Of a stretch of DNA of 64,000 nucleotides, positions 17,321 through 25,663 are shown in pieces. The position numbers and the translations under genes were made by a program. Origin of the DNA: Streptomyces sp. NBS 14/10 (GTDB taxonomy: Bacteria > Actinomycetota > Actinomycetes > Streptomycetales > Streptomycetaceae). The notes beneath the pieces are model-generated. The model was not told the origin of the DNA and did no database searches. It saw nothing but the letters and a program-made list of their open reading frames with translations. The stretch lies in contig NZ_NCSM01000034.1 of assembly GCF_002224125.1 (NCBI RefSeq), positions 17,365-81,364 on the forward strand, read 5' to 3'. Positions within the stretch are counted from its first letter, which is position 1. Each line of letters starts with the position of its first letter.

Positions 17321-19012
17321 ATGCGTGACCTTTATGGGGGGTGCTCGTTGGGTGTGGTGACGGGGTCTTCGAGCCGGGTGGGGGTGGGCGGGTTGCGCGA
17401 GGTGGCGGCGCCGTTGGTGGTGCCCGGCCCGACCGGGGTGGCCACCCGCACCAGCCTCAAAGGCCTGACCGGGCAGGACGAGAAGGTCCTGCGCCTGGTC
17501 GGCGGGCTGCTCGGTTCCCTGGCCTCCCGGGACCTGAAGGCCCGCTGCGTGGCCGGACTGGATCACCACACTGACCAGTGGGCGCAGCGCAAGCGGGTGT
17601 TGACCCAGGACTCCTCCTCGCGCTGGGCGGGCAGTATCACCAAGGCCACGCATGATCAGTGGGCGCTGGCCCGGCGCGGTCAGCTCGCGCATATCCAGAA
17701 CCTCCAGGCAGGCATCGACGTGATCGCTCGTCGGCTGTCGTTGCCGGTCGGGGCGAAGGGTTCCAAGGGGGCGCCGGGTGGTTATCGCTCCCGGCAGGAG
17801 TGGTTCGCCAAGTCCCGGCGCCTGCACCTGCTGGAAGACCAGCTGGAGCGGGAGCGGGCGGACCGTGAGGCCGGGCGGGTGCGGGTGGTGCGCGGTGGCA
17901 GGAAGCTGCTGCGTAACCGGCACAACCTTGAGGCCGCCCGCCTGACCGCGACGCAGTGGCGCCAGCGGTGGGAGGCCAGGCGTTGGTTCCTCCAGGCCGA
18001 TGGCGAGTCGGGGAAGGGTTGCGGGAACGAGACGATCCGTGTCACTGCGGACGGTGAGGTGAGCATCAAGCTTCCAGCGCCGCTGGCCGGGCTGGCGAAC
18101 CGGCCCCACGGCCGGTATGTGCTGGCCTGCCGGGTCCGCTTCCGGCACCGGGGCCGGGAGTGGGTGGACCGTGTCTCGGCGAATCGTGCTGTGGCGTACC
18201 GCATCCACTACGACGTGGGGCGTGGCCGTTGGTACCTGACGGCATCCTGGCAGACCCCACCCGTGGAGACGGTGCCGCTGGAGGCGGCCCGGGCGGGTGG
18301 TCTGGTGGGTGTCGACATGAACGCCGACCATCTGGCTGCCTGGCGCCTGGACGCCCACGGCAACCCCGTCGGCAACCCCCGCAGGTTCGACTACGACCTC
18401 ACGGGCAGCGCACCGCACCGGGACGCGCAGGTGCGGCATGCTCTCATCCGCCTCCTGCACTGGGCTGGCCGCCACCACCTGGCCATCGCCATTGAGGACC
18501 TGGACTTCCGGGCGGAGACGACCCGGGAGAAGCACGGGCGGCGTAAGCGCTTCCGCAAACTGATCTCCGGCATGCCCGTGAGCAAGCTGCGGGCCCACTT
18601 GGTGTCGATGGCCGCCGAGCTCGGCATCACCATCGTCGCTGTCGATCCCGCCTACACCAGCCGCTGGGGCGCCCAGCACTGGCAAAAGCCCCTGACCTGC
18701 AAGACCCGCAAGACCACCCGCCACGACGCCGCCGCCGTGGCGATCGGACGGCGCGCCCTGGGGTGCCCGATCCGGCGACGGACGCAACCGCCCCTGCACG
18801 ACCAGAGCGATCGTGCAGGGCATCGGAGCGTCCAGGCCGCATCGGGCATCCCGGGGCGTGAGGGAACCCGCCCCCGCACTCCCGGACCACGGACACGATC
18901 CGCCGGCGCCGGATACGGAGCGAAAGCGGGGGACCAGTGTGCCCACAACCGTTCGGGGCACACGGCTGAGCACGAGTCCTGGCAACAGGACTCACTCCCG
19001 CTCAGTCCCTAG
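17321..19012 (+). CDS. tnpB: TnpB-related RNA-guided endonuclease-like protein, no zinc finger
   Basis: 563 codons. RuvC-like nuclease motifs are intact: GVDMNADHLAAW (D332), IAIEDLDF (E392) and TRHDAAAVAIGRR (D469). The four-Cys zinc ribbon that TnpB normally carries between RuvC-II and RuvC-III is absent; only DPAYTSRWGAQHW and a lone Cys lie there. The last ~85 codons (after GRRALG) are low-complexity, Arg/Gly/Ser-rich, and overlap strong RNA hairpins, so they probably reflect guide-RNA sequence rather than protein need. The true start may be the ATG at 17321 or a GTG near 17354. NCBI-style name: IS200/IS605 accessory TnpB-related protein. Confidence 0.85.
   Translation: MRDLYGGCSLGVVTGSSSRVGVGGLREVAAPLVVPGPTGVATRTSLKGLTGQDEKVLRLVGGLLGSLASRDLKARCVAGLDHHTDQWAQRKRVLTQDSSSRWAGSITKATHDQWALARRGQLAHIQNLQAGIDVIARRLSLPVGAKGSKGAPGGYRSRQEWFAKSRRLHLLEDQLERERADREAGRVRVVRGGRKLLRNRHNLEAARLTATQWRQRWEARRWFLQADGESGKGCGNETIRVTADGEVSIKLPAPLAGLANRPHGRYVLACRVRFRHRGREWVDRVSANRAVAYRIHYDVGRGRWYLTASWQTPPVETVPLEAARAGGLVGVDMNADHLAAWRLDAHGNPVGNPRRFDYDLTGSAPHRDAQVRHALIRLLHWAGRHHLAIAIEDLDFRAETTREKHGRRKRFRKLISGMPVSKLRAHLVSMAAELGITIVAVDPAYTSRWGAQHWQKPLTCKTRKTTRHDAAAVAIGRRALGCPIRRRTQPPLHDQSDRAGHRSVQAASGIPGREGTRPRTPGPRTRSAGAGYGAKAGDQCAHNRSGHTAEHESWQQDSLPLSP
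18853..18993 (+). ncRNA. Candidate omega (reRNA) guide scaffold of the TnpB element
   Basis: Dense nested stems at the 3' end of tnpB: GGGGCG 18853-18858 with CGCCCC 18869-18874 (or alternatively CCCCCGC 18871-18877 with GCGGGGG 18926-18932); CTCC/GGAG at 18879-18882 and 18917-18920; ATCCG/CGGAT at 18898-18902 and 18910-18914; GTGTGCCC/GGGCACAC at 18937-18944 and 18956-18963; GAGTCCTG-GCAA-CAGGACTC at 18974-18993. TnpB guide RNAs overlap the 3' end of tnpB and run past the right end into flanking DNA as guide, here toward 19013 onward. Structure is seen; function is inferred. Confidence 0.45.
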
Positions 19013-19490
19013 GAACGGTGTAGGGCAACCGCAGAGCGGCCGCGAAGCCCGGGCCAGGGGACACCTCCACCCCAAGCCCGGCCAGGTGGTCGGACGCTGC
19101 CGCCGCAGCTCCGCCCGGCGCGCAGCAGTACGGGCATCGGGTCGCCCAGCAGCTCGGCGGCCACGAGCTGCTGCATCGGCGACGCGGCCAGCGGCGGGCA
19201 CAGCGGGTCGCGGCACAGCTCGCCGATCAGACCGGCCGGCCCCCGGATCCAGCCGATGCGCAGGCCGCCCCATACGGTCCTGGCGGCCGAGCCGATCAGC
19301 AGGGCGCGCCGGATGCGGGGCGGTGCCGCCCCGCATCCGGCGCCCTGGCGCAGGTCGGGGTCGCGCAGGTCGAGGTCGCGCATCGTCTCGCCCGCCACGA
19401 CCGTGACCCGGTGGCGTGCGGCCGACTCGGCGACGGCCCGCCGGGTACGGGGGGTCATGAGCGCGCCGGTCGGGTTCTGGAAGTCGGGCA

Positions 19491-20066
19491 CGCCACGCCC
19501 ACCTCGTCGCCGGCCTGGACGCGGCCGACTCGGTCTACGTGGACCTGCACAAGTGGCTGAACGTGCCGTACGACAGCGCCGTCCAGTTCACCCGCCGCCG
19601 CGACCTTCAGGCCCGGGTCTTCCAGAACGCGGCCGCCTACCTCGGCCCGCTCGGCGCGACCCCCGACCTCGTCCACCTCACCCCCGAGAACTCCCGCCGC
19701 CTGCGCGCCCTCGCCGCCTGGTTCACGCTGCGGGCCTACGGCCGGGACGGGCACCGCGACATCGTCGAGCGCTGCACGGACTGCGCCCACGCCCTGGGCG
19801 AGGCCGTCGACGCCGCCCCGGGGCTACGGCTCCTCGCGCCCGTCCGGCTGAACGTCGTCTGCTTCACCCTGGCCGAGGACCCGACCCCCGAACGGCTCGC
19901 CGCCTTCGCCGAGTCGCTGGCCGACGAGGTCTTCCTCACCCCGACCGTCTACGCGGGCGTCCCCGCGCTGCGCGCGGCCTTCAGCAACTGGCGCACCACC
20001 GAGGCCGATGTGCGCCGCATCGCCCGGCGCCTCGCGGAGGCGACCCGAGGTACGGGCGCATGTTGA
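19491..20066 (+). pseudogene. C-terminal fragment of a group II PLP-dependent decarboxylase
   Basis: Homology starts abruptly at the MocR junction with [21 protein letters not shown], including the PLP lysine (HK), and runs ~190 residues to the natural C-terminus. The N-terminal ~280 residues of the usual ~470 are missing, with no start or ribosome binding site at the junction; an internal ATG at 19539 is fortuitous. Head to head with the truncated mocR, so a single deletion probably removed both 5' halves and the shared promoter region. Confidence 0.75.
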
Positions 20067-20350
20067 CAGCGGGTGACCGCCTGGCTGTAATGGGGCGCGG
20101 TGCCACGTGGCGTCGACCAAAGAGCAGTGGGCCGGTCGGCAGCTGGGCGAGCACCATCATGAAGGGGCCACGCCATGAGTTCATACTCCGCGCCTCGCAT
20201 CTGACCCGAGAGCCATCGCGCGTCGGGCCCTGTCCGTCATTTCTGTTCGTCGGCTGAACACATCCACGTCCATCTCCGGATCTTCAGATCTCGGGACCTT
20301 CGGACGAGGGCCGCGCGCCTCCACACCCTTTTCCGGAGAGTCGACACCGC

Positions 20351-21271
20351 ATGCCCAAGTCCTTCAACCAGCAGATCATCGAGGAGTTCCGAGCAAACGG
20401 AGGAAAGGTCGGTGGCCCCTTCGAAGGCGGCGACCTCCTCCTGCTCACCACCACCGGAGCGAAGTCGGGGGAGCGCCACACCGTTCCGCTCGGCTACGTC
20501 CGCGACGGCGAACTGCACCTCGTCGTCGCGTCCAACCTCGGCGCGCCCCGCCATCCCGCCTGGTACCACAACCTCCTCGCCCACCCCGTGGTGCGGGTGG
20601 AGGCCGGCACCGAGGCGTACGAGGCGATCGCGGTCCCCGCCGAGGGGGCGCGGCGCGACGAGCTCTTCGAGCAGGTGGTGCGGGTGGCGCCCGGTTACGG
20701 CGACTACCAGAGCCGTACCGCCCGCACGCTGCCGGTCGTGGTGCTGGAGCGCCCCGACCACGCAGCGGGGGAGGCGCCCGGCGAGGTCAGGACCCTCGCC
20801 GACAAGTTCCTGCAGATCCACACCTGGCTGCGCGGCCAGCTGCGCCACATACGCGACGAGGCCGACGCCCACCTCGCCGCCCGAGCCGCCCACCAGGGCC
20901 CGGGCGAACCCCCGCCACCCGGGCTCGGCCTGCAGATCCGCCAGCACTGCCTGGCCTTCTGCGAGGGGCTGACGCACCACCACACCGGCGAGGACGACCA
21001 CATCTTCCCCGCCCTCGCGACCCACCACCCCCAGCTCCGCGAACCCCTCGAACACCTCCGCGACCAGCACCGCACGCTCGCCCGCCTCAAGGACCGGCTG
21101 CTCGCCCTGCTCGCCGACATCGCCACCGCCGACCCCGTACGCTTCCGGGCCGACCTGGACCGGATCAGCGAGGAGCTGACCCGGCACCTGGACGACGAGG
21201 AGAAGTGGCTGCTCCCCGCCCTGGCACAGATCCCCTTCCCACCGACCCCACCCGCCCAGCAGACCGATTGA
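20351..21271 (+). CDS. F420/deazaflavin-type nitroreductase fused to a hemerythrin HHE domain
   Basis: 306 residues, two domains. Residues ~1-135 match the deazaflavin-dependent nitroreductase (Ddn) family: LLTTTGAKSGERHTVPLGYV and HPAWYHNLLAHP are its signature stretches. Residues ~145-295 are a four-helix hemerythrin-like domain with His/Glu ligands in QIHTWLRGQLRHI, FCEGLTHHHTGEDDHIFP, LRDQHRT and LTRHLDDEEKWLLP. Together they suggest an F420H2-linked reductase tied to a di-iron oxygen/NO sensor or scavenger, perhaps for redox protection. Monocistronic and convergent with sodN across a large hairpin. Confidence 0.88.
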   Translation: MPKSFNQQIIEEFRANGGKVGGPFEGGDLLLLTTTGAKSGERHTVPLGYVRDGELHLVVASNLGAPRHPAWYHNLLAHPVVRVEAGTEAYEAIAVPAEGARRDELFEQVVRVAPGYGDYQSRTARTLPVVVLERPDHAAGEAPGEVRTLADKFLQIHTWLRGQLRHIRDEADAHLAARAAHQGPGEPPPPGLGLQIRQHCLAFCEGLTHHHTGEDDHIFPALATHHPQLREPLEHLRDQHRTLARLKDRLLALLADIATADPVRFRADLDRISEELTRHLDDEEKWLLPALAQIPFPPTPPAQQTD

Positions 21272-21295
21272 CGGTCGCGCCGGCGGAAACCAGAA

Positions 21296-21349
21296 CCGCA
21301 CCCGGTCCGCGACGGACGCCGTGTTCGGCGGCGTGCGGACCAGGTGCGG
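21296..21349. terminator. Large bidirectional hairpin between convergent genes
   Basis: CCGCACCCGGTCCGC (21296-21310) pairs with GCGGACCAGGTGCGG (21335-21349) with one mismatch; the interior carries a second small stem (GCCG/CGGC). It serves both the hemerythrin-fusion gene and sodN. In S. coelicolor the sodN 3' end yields the regulatory RNA s-SodF, so this hairpin may stabilise a similar 3' end. Confidence 0.7.
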
Positions 21350-21371
21350 CCAGGAAGGGCGCGATGCGAGA

Positions 21372-21767
21372 TCAGGCCTTCTTGGTCTCCCAGAAGATCT
21401 TGTCGATCTGGGCGATGTAGTCCAGAGCCTTCTGGCCCGTCGCCGGGTCCGTGGAGGCCTTGGCGGCGCTGAGGGCCTTGAGGGCGTCGTTGACCAGCTG
21501 GTGCAGCTCCGGGTACTTCTCGAAGTGCGGCGGCTTGAAGTAGTCGCTCCACAGCACCGAGACGTGGTGCTTGGCGAGCTCCGCGCGCTGCTCCTTGATG
21601 ACGGTGGCGCGAGCCCGGAAGTGCGGGTCCTCGTTGGCCTGGTACTTCTCCTGGACGGCCTTGACGGACTCGGCCTCGATACGGGCCTGGGCCGGGTCGT
21701 ACACGCCGCAGGGCAGGTCGCAGTGGGCGCTGACCTTGACCTTCGGGGCGAACAGGCGGGAGAGCAT
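21372..21767 (-). CDS. sodN: Nickel-containing superoxide dismutase
   Basis: Dismutates superoxide using Ni. 131-residue precursor: a 14-residue propeptide ending VSA is removed to expose the nickel hook HCDLPCGVYDPA, in which the new N-terminal His and the two Cys bind Ni. Mature length ~117 matches characterised Streptomyces NiSODs. The maturation protease gene sodX is divergent on the other side. In Streptomyces, nickel induces sodN and Nur represses the iron enzyme; no Nur box was located here. 3' end discussed with the hairpin at 21296-21349. Confidence 0.97.
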   Translation of the reverse strand: MLSRLFAPKVKVSAHCDLPCGVYDPAQARIEAESVKAVQEKYQANEDPHFRARATVIKEQRAELAKHHVSVLWSDYFKPPHFEKYPELHQLVNDALKALSAAKASTDPATGQKALDYIAQIDKIFWETKKA

Positions 21768-21921
21768 ACTGCTGTCCTTCCTAAGTGATCGTCTTCTCAG
21801 GTGCGAGATTACTCCGTGGGGGAAGGCTTTTCTCGGGTGCCCCGGGGGGCTTAGGTCAAAAGTCCAGTGGCAGCCTGAGATGCCTGGGATGCTGAATGTG
21901 TACGTGACCGGAGGTGCCGTG

Positions 21922-22440
21922 ATGCGAGAGCAGCTGCACGATCGCGGGCAGGAGCAGGACCGCGAGCGCGGTGGGCTGCTGCGGATCGGGCTCGCCGAGG
22001 TGTACAACCCGTCGATGGTGCCGACGCTGAACCCCGGTGACCGGCTGGTCGTCCGGTACGGCGCGGCCGTCCGCGCGGGCGATGTGGTGGTGCTGCGGCA
22101 TCCGTTCCGCCAGGACCTGCTGATCGTCAAGCGCGCGGTGGAGCGGCGCGACGGCGGCTGGTGGGTCATGGGGGACAACCCGTACGTGGAGAACGACAGC
22201 CGGGAGTTCGGCGTGGTGCCGGACGATCTGGTGGTGGCCCGGGCCTGGCTGCGGTTGCGGCCGCGGCCGGCCGCGGGGTCGGGTCCCGCGGGGTCGGGTC
22301 AGCGGTCGCTGACCGGGATGCTGTCGTGGGCGCTGTCCGCGGTGCGGCCGGTGCGGGCGCCGCGCTCCGGGCGGTCGTTGTCCGGCTGGCGCGGGGCGCT
22401 GTCGGAGCGCTCGGCGTCGAGGCGCTTGCGGGCGCGGTAG
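21922..22440 (+). CDS. sodX: Nickel superoxide dismutase maturation protease (signal peptidase-like)
   Basis: Removes the NiSOD propeptide. About 172 residues with the S26/S24 fold: catalytic Ser in YNPSMVPTLNPGD, catalytic Lys in LLIVKRA and the later MGDNPYVENDSREFG box. No membrane anchor is seen, as for other SodX proteins. ATG 21922 follows GGAGGTG by 6 nt; GTG immediately before it is possible. The last ~45 residues continue through the antisense of the convergent CGNR gene (142-bp tail overlap) and look unlike the family, so the natural stop may have been lost. Confidence 0.9.
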   Translation: MREQLHDRGQEQDRERGGLLRIGLAEVYNPSMVPTLNPGDRLVVRYGAAVRAGDVVVLRHPFRQDLLIVKRAVERRDGGWWVMGDNPYVENDSREFGVVPDDLVVARAWLRLRPRPAAGSGPAGSGQRSLTGMLSWALSAVRPVRAPRSGRSLSGWRGALSERSASRRLRAR

Positions 22441-22973
22441 GCGGCGACGTTGGCGCGGGTGGCGCAGCGGTCCGAGCAGTAGCGCCGGGATCGATTTGTC
22501 GATGTATCGAGATAGGCGTTGCGGCACGGCGTCGCCTCGCAGATGCCGAGGCGGTCGACGCCCAGCTCGGTGAGGTGGAAGGCCAGCCCCATGGAGGCGG
22601 TCGCGGCATAGCCGGCGCCCGCGTTGGCCGCGTAGTCGGCGATGTGCATATGCCAGTCGGGGCGGCCGTCCTCGTCCCGGTGCGCATGCCCGGAGATCTG
22701 CGGGCTGACCGGGAACTCGATCAGCAGCGCGTTCAGCAGGTCCACGGCCAGCACCTCGTCCCCGCCCGCCGCCGCCTCGAAGACGGCGCGCAGCCGGGCG
22801 CGCACTGATCTCAGCCGGGTGACATCGGCGTCGGTGGCGCGCCGCGCCGCCTGCTGGCTGGCCCCGAAGAGCTCGCGTACGGCCTCGACCGAGGTGAGGG
22901 TGTCGGTGCCGCGGGCGGGCTCCTCGCTGTTGACCAGGCGCACGGCGAGATCCGAGTAATAAGCCAGTTCCAC
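22299..22973 (-). CDS. CGNR zinc-finger protein (ABATE domain), putative transcription regulator
   Basis: 224 residues: N-terminal ABATE-like domain (stress-related, ~1-140), then the CGNR-type zinc finger C-x4-C, YLDTS, NRSRRYCSDRCATRANVAAYR (~150-190), then a disordered acidic/basic tail. The CGNR finger is predicted to bind DNA in actinobacterial regulators. The 3' end overlaps sodX tail to tail. Divergent from a methyltransferase gene. Confidence 0.9.
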   Translation of the reverse strand: MELAYYSDLAVRLVNSEEPARGTDTLTSVEAVRELFGASQQAARRATDADVTRLRSVRARLRAVFEAAAGGDEVLAVDLLNALLIEFPVSPQISGHAHRDEDGRPDWHMHIADYAANAGAGYAATASMGLAFHLTELGVDRLGICEATPCRNAYLDTSTNRSRRYCSDRCATRANVAAYRARKRLDAERSDSAPRQPDNDRPERGARTGRTADSAHDSIPVSDR

Positions 22974-23061
22974 TTGTGGTCCTTACAGGGGCGGGGCTAA
23001 GGTCGGTAATGGCTGATCTAGGTACGAGGGTATTACGACCGAGGGACGGGGAGAGCGTTCG

Positions 23062-23850
23062 ATGGTGGACACCGTCGCCGCGCCGAACTGGCGGGCATGG
23101 CAGCAGAGCTGGGATCGACAGCAGGAGTGGTACCTCCCCGACCGCGAGGAGCGGTTCCGGGTGATGCTGGACGCGGTGGAGGCGCTGGTCGGCCCGGAGC
23201 CCAGAATCCTGGACCTGGCCTGCGGTACGGGCAGCATCACCGACCGGGCGGTGCGCAGATTCCCCCGCGCGACCAGCACGGGCGTGGATCTGGACCCGGC
23301 GCTGCTGACCATCGCGCGCGGCCACTTCGCGGCGGACCACCGGGTCCGGTTCATCACGGCGGATCTGCGCGATCCCCACTGGACGGACGAGCTGCCGCAC
23401 CGCTCGTACGACGCCGTACTGACCGCCACCGCGCTGCACTGGCTGGACAGCGACGCGCTGCGGGTGCTGTACGGGCAGCTGGCCGGGGTGGTGCGGGACG
23501 GCGGGGTGTTCCTCAACGCCGACCATATGCCGGGGGAGGGCACGCCGCGGATCGACGCCGGGGTGCGCGCGTTCGAGGGCGCCCGGCAGGAGCGGGCCAG
23601 GGCCGAGGGCGTGCAGGACTGGGCGGCGTGGTGGCAGGCGGCGGCCGGGGATCCGGTGCTCGGCGCGCCGGTCGCCGAGCGGTTCAAGATCTTCGGCAAC
23701 CCGGCCGACGGGCCCGACCACGCGAGCGGCGTGGCCGAGGCGTTCCAGCCCGTCGGCTGGCATGCGGACACGCTGCGCGAGGTGGGGTTCGGCGAGGCGC
23801 GGGCCGTGTGGTGCTCCCCGTCGGACGCGATGGTGCTCGCGCTGAAGTAG
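23062..23850 (+). CDS. Class I SAM-dependent methyltransferase
   Basis: 262 residues. Motif I ILDLACGTGSITD (~49-61), motif II TGVDLDPALL and a post-I acidic loop ITADLRD identify the fold; the substrate is unknown. C-terminal region (GWHADTLREVGF and a late VWCSPSD) is typical of trans-aconitate-like methyltransferases in Streptomyces. Start ATG 23062 is the first Met of the conserved domain; the ribosome binding site is the weak GGGGAGAG. Confidence 0.85.
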   Translation: MVDTVAAPNWRAWQQSWDRQQEWYLPDREERFRVMLDAVEALVGPEPRILDLACGTGSITDRAVRRFPRATSTGVDLDPALLTIARGHFAADHRVRFITADLRDPHWTDELPHRSYDAVLTATALHWLDSDALRVLYGQLAGVVRDGGVFLNADHMPGEGTPRIDAGVRAFEGARQERARAEGVQDWAAWWQAAAGDPVLGAPVAERFKIFGNPADGPDHASGVAEAFQPVGWHADTLREVGFGEARAVWCSPSDAMVLALK

Positions 23851-23870
23851 TTCAAGGAGCTCAAGCGGGT

Positions 23871-23908
23871 ACGGGCGGTACGGGCCGGGTTCGGGCCGTA
23901 CCGCCCGT
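23871..23908. terminator. Hairpin between convergent methyltransferase and ABC genes
   Basis: Perfect 13-bp arms ACGGGCGGTACGG and CCGTACCGCCCGT with a 12-base loop, 20 bases after the methyltransferase stop and 20 before the ABC ATPase stop. Likely a bidirectional terminator. Confidence 0.8.
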
Positions 23909-23927
23909 CGTGCGCTGCCGAGCAGCT

Positions 23928-24689
23928 CTACAGGACCTTCGACAGGAACGACTTCGTCCGCTCGTGCCGCGGATTGGTGAGCACTTCGCGCGGATGCCCG
24001 GACTCCACGACCACCCCGTCGTCCATGAACACGATGGAGTCCCCGACCTCGCGGGCGAAGCCCATCTCGTGGGTCACCACGATCATGGTCATCCCGTCCT
24101 CCGCCAGCCCGCGCATCACATCCAGCACATCGCCGACCAGCTCGGGGTCGAGCGCCGAGGTGGGCTCGTCGAAGAGCATCAGCTTGGGCTCCATGGCCAG
24201 CGCCCGGGCGATGGCCACACGCTGCTGCTGGCCGCCGGAGAGCTGCGAGGGGTAGCTGCCGGCCTTGTCGGAGAGCCCCACCCGGTCCAGCAGCTTCAGC
24301 GCCCGCTCCCGCGCGACCGCCTTCGCCTCGCCCTTGACCTGGACCGGCGCCTCTATGACGTTCTCCACCGCGGTCATATGCGGGAAGAGGTTGAAGCGCT
24401 GGAAGACCATGCCGATGTCCCGGCGCTTCTCGGCGACCTCGCGGTCCCTGAGCTCGTAGAGCCTGTCGCCCTTCTGCCGGTAGCCGACCAGTTCGCCGTC
24501 CACGTAGAGCCGCCCGGAGTTGATCTTCTCCAGGTGGTTGATACAGCGCAGGAAGGTGGACTTCCCGGAGCCGGACGGGCCGATCAGACAGAACACCTCG
24601 CGGGGCGCGACCTCCAGGTCGATGCCCTTGAGGACCTGTACGGCGCCGAAGGACTTGTGTACGCCCTCGGCCTTCACCATGGCGGTCAC
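23928..24689 (-). CDS. Polar amino acid ABC transporter ATP-binding protein
   Basis: 253 residues, GlnQ/ArtP class. Walker [11 protein letters not shown]-loop [11 protein letters not shown], signature LSGGQQQR, Walker B LMLFDEP, H-loop VTHEM are all intact. The GTG at 24689 overlaps the TGA of the permease (GTGA) and has GGAGG 9 bases upstream; ATG 24680 is an alternative. Last gene of the operon binding protein-permease-ATPase. A single permease suggests a homodimeric channel. Energises import of a glutamate/glutamine-like solute (inferred from family). Confidence 0.95.
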   Translation of the reverse strand: MTAMVKAEGVHKSFGAVQVLKGIDLEVAPREVFCLIGPSGSGKSTFLRCINHLEKINSGRLYVDGELVGYRQKGDRLYELRDREVAEKRRDIGMVFQRFNLFPHMTAVENVIEAPVQVKGEAKAVARERALKLLDRVGLSDKAGSYPSQLSGGQQQRVAIARALAMEPKLMLFDEPTSALDPELVGDVLDVMRGLAEDGMTMIVVTHEMGFAREVGDSIVFMDDGVVVESGHPREVLTNPRHERTKSFLSKVL

Positions 24690-25627
24690 GCGCCCACACC
24701 TCCTGCGGAGCGGTTGGAGAGGGAGAACAGATTGGCCCGGATCCGCTGCAGCGGGGTCGGGGGCAGGCTCCGGCTCGAGCCGCGGGCGTAGTACCGCTCC
24801 AGGTAGTACTGGCCCACGCTCAGGACGGAGGTGAGGATGAGGTACCAGGCAGCGGCGAGGAAGAGCATCTCCGTGACGGCACCGGAGGTGTTGGAGATGT
24901 CCTGCGCGGCTCGCAGCAGCTCTCCGTACTGCACCACGACGAGGAGCGAGGTCGTCTTGAGCATGTTGATGAGCTCGTTGCCGGTCGGCGGCACGATCAC
25001 CCGCATCGCCTGCGGCAGCACGATCCGCCACAGCGTCTTGGCGTGGCTCATGCCCAGCGCGTGGGACGCCTCGGTCTGGCCCTCGTCGACAGCGAGGAGG
25101 CCCGCGCGGCAGATCTCCGCCATGTACGCGGCCTCGTTCAGGCCGAGCCCGAGCAGGGCGGCCAGGAACGGGGTCATGAAGTCGGACCACTCGTCCTGGT
25201 AGATCGGACCGAGATTGATGTAGTGGAAGATCAGCCCGAGGTTGAACCAGACCAGCAGCTGCACATAGACCGGGGTGCCGCGGAAGAACCAGATGTAGCC
25301 CCAGGCGATGGCGGCGTTCACCGGGTTCTTGGACAGCCGCATCACCGCGAGGAGGATGCCGAGGACCACGCCGAGCACCATGGAGGCGATCGTGATCCAG
25401 AGAGTCAGGCCGACGCCCTTGAGGATCCGGTCGTCGAAGAAGTAATCCGGAATGGCCCCCCAGTTCACGTCCCCTTGGGAAAACGCGTACACGATCGACG
25501 CCAGGAAAGCGATGACGACGACCGCGGTGACCCAGCGGCCGTAGTGCCGCACCGGGATGGCCTTGATGTTCTCCGGCGCGGGTGGCGGGGCGTCCTTCGG
25601 GCCCGCCTTGTCGATCTCAACAGTCAC
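24686..25627 (-). CDS. Polar amino acid ABC transporter permease
   Basis: 313 residues with ~6 transmembrane segments, HisM/GlnP family. EAA loop [20 protein letters not shown] is present, and [16 protein letters not shown] starts the conserved core. A hydrophilic ~30-residue N-terminus precedes the first helix. It lies 37 bases after the binding-protein gene and overlaps the ATPase by 4 bases, so the three genes are co-transcribed. Confidence 0.95.
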   Translation of the reverse strand: MTVEIDKAGPKDAPPPAPENIKAIPVRHYGRWVTAVVVIAFLASIVYAFSQGDVNWGAIPDYFFDDRILKGVGLTLWITIASMVLGVVLGILLAVMRLSKNPVNAAIAWGYIWFFRGTPVYVQLLVWFNLGLIFHYINLGPIYQDEWSDFMTPFLAALLGLGLNEAAYMAEICRAGLLAVDEGQTEASHALGMSHAKTLWRIVLPQAMRVIVPPTGNELINMLKTTSLLVVVQYGELLRAAQDISNTSGAVTEMLFLAAAWYLILTSVLSVGQYYLERYYARGSSRSLPPTPLQRIRANLFSLSNRSAGGVGA

Positions 25628-25663
25628 GGAGAGAGCCTTTCAATGGGGGAGAAGGGAGGACGG

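Larger units (their letters stand above)
17211..19012 (+). mobile_element. TnpB-only IS200/IS605-type element inserted in the mocR remnant
   Basis: Boundaries are set by where MocR homology stops on both sides (~17210 and ~19013). A 6-bp stem GCTGTC/GACAGC with GGTT loop sits at 17217-17232 near the left end. An 8-bp stem GAGTCCTG/CAGGACTC with GCAA loop sits at 18974-18993 near the right end, as expected for subterminal hairpins. There is no TnpA (Y1 transposase), so mobility would need a trans-acting enzyme. No target duplication is evident, consistent with this family. Confidence 0.6.
17146..19491 (-). pseudogene. Degenerate MocR/aminotransferase-type gene, split by the TnpB element
   Basis: The C-terminal half of a GntR-MocR type PLP regulator survives in two pieces. 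Right piece, 19491 down to ~19013: [19 protein letters not shown], then ARTVWGGLRIGWIR, then after at least one frameshift GLGVEVSPGPGF and RLPYTVP. Left piece, ~17210 to 17146: PPPSALDRVAAVLDAAYGA and stop. The TnpB element lies exactly between. The PLP lysine expected just before the TVWGGLRIG stretch is Arg here. The N-terminal winged-helix and the first half of the aminotransferase fold are missing. Clearly non-functional. Confidence 0.75.

Noticed and set aside
17211..19012. Complete IS200/IS605 with TnpA
   Set aside because: No Y1 transposase frame found within or next to the element.
21856..24699. 947-codon minus-strand open frame
   Set aside because: Spans sodX, the CGNR gene, the methyltransferase and the ABC ATPase in the wrong frame.
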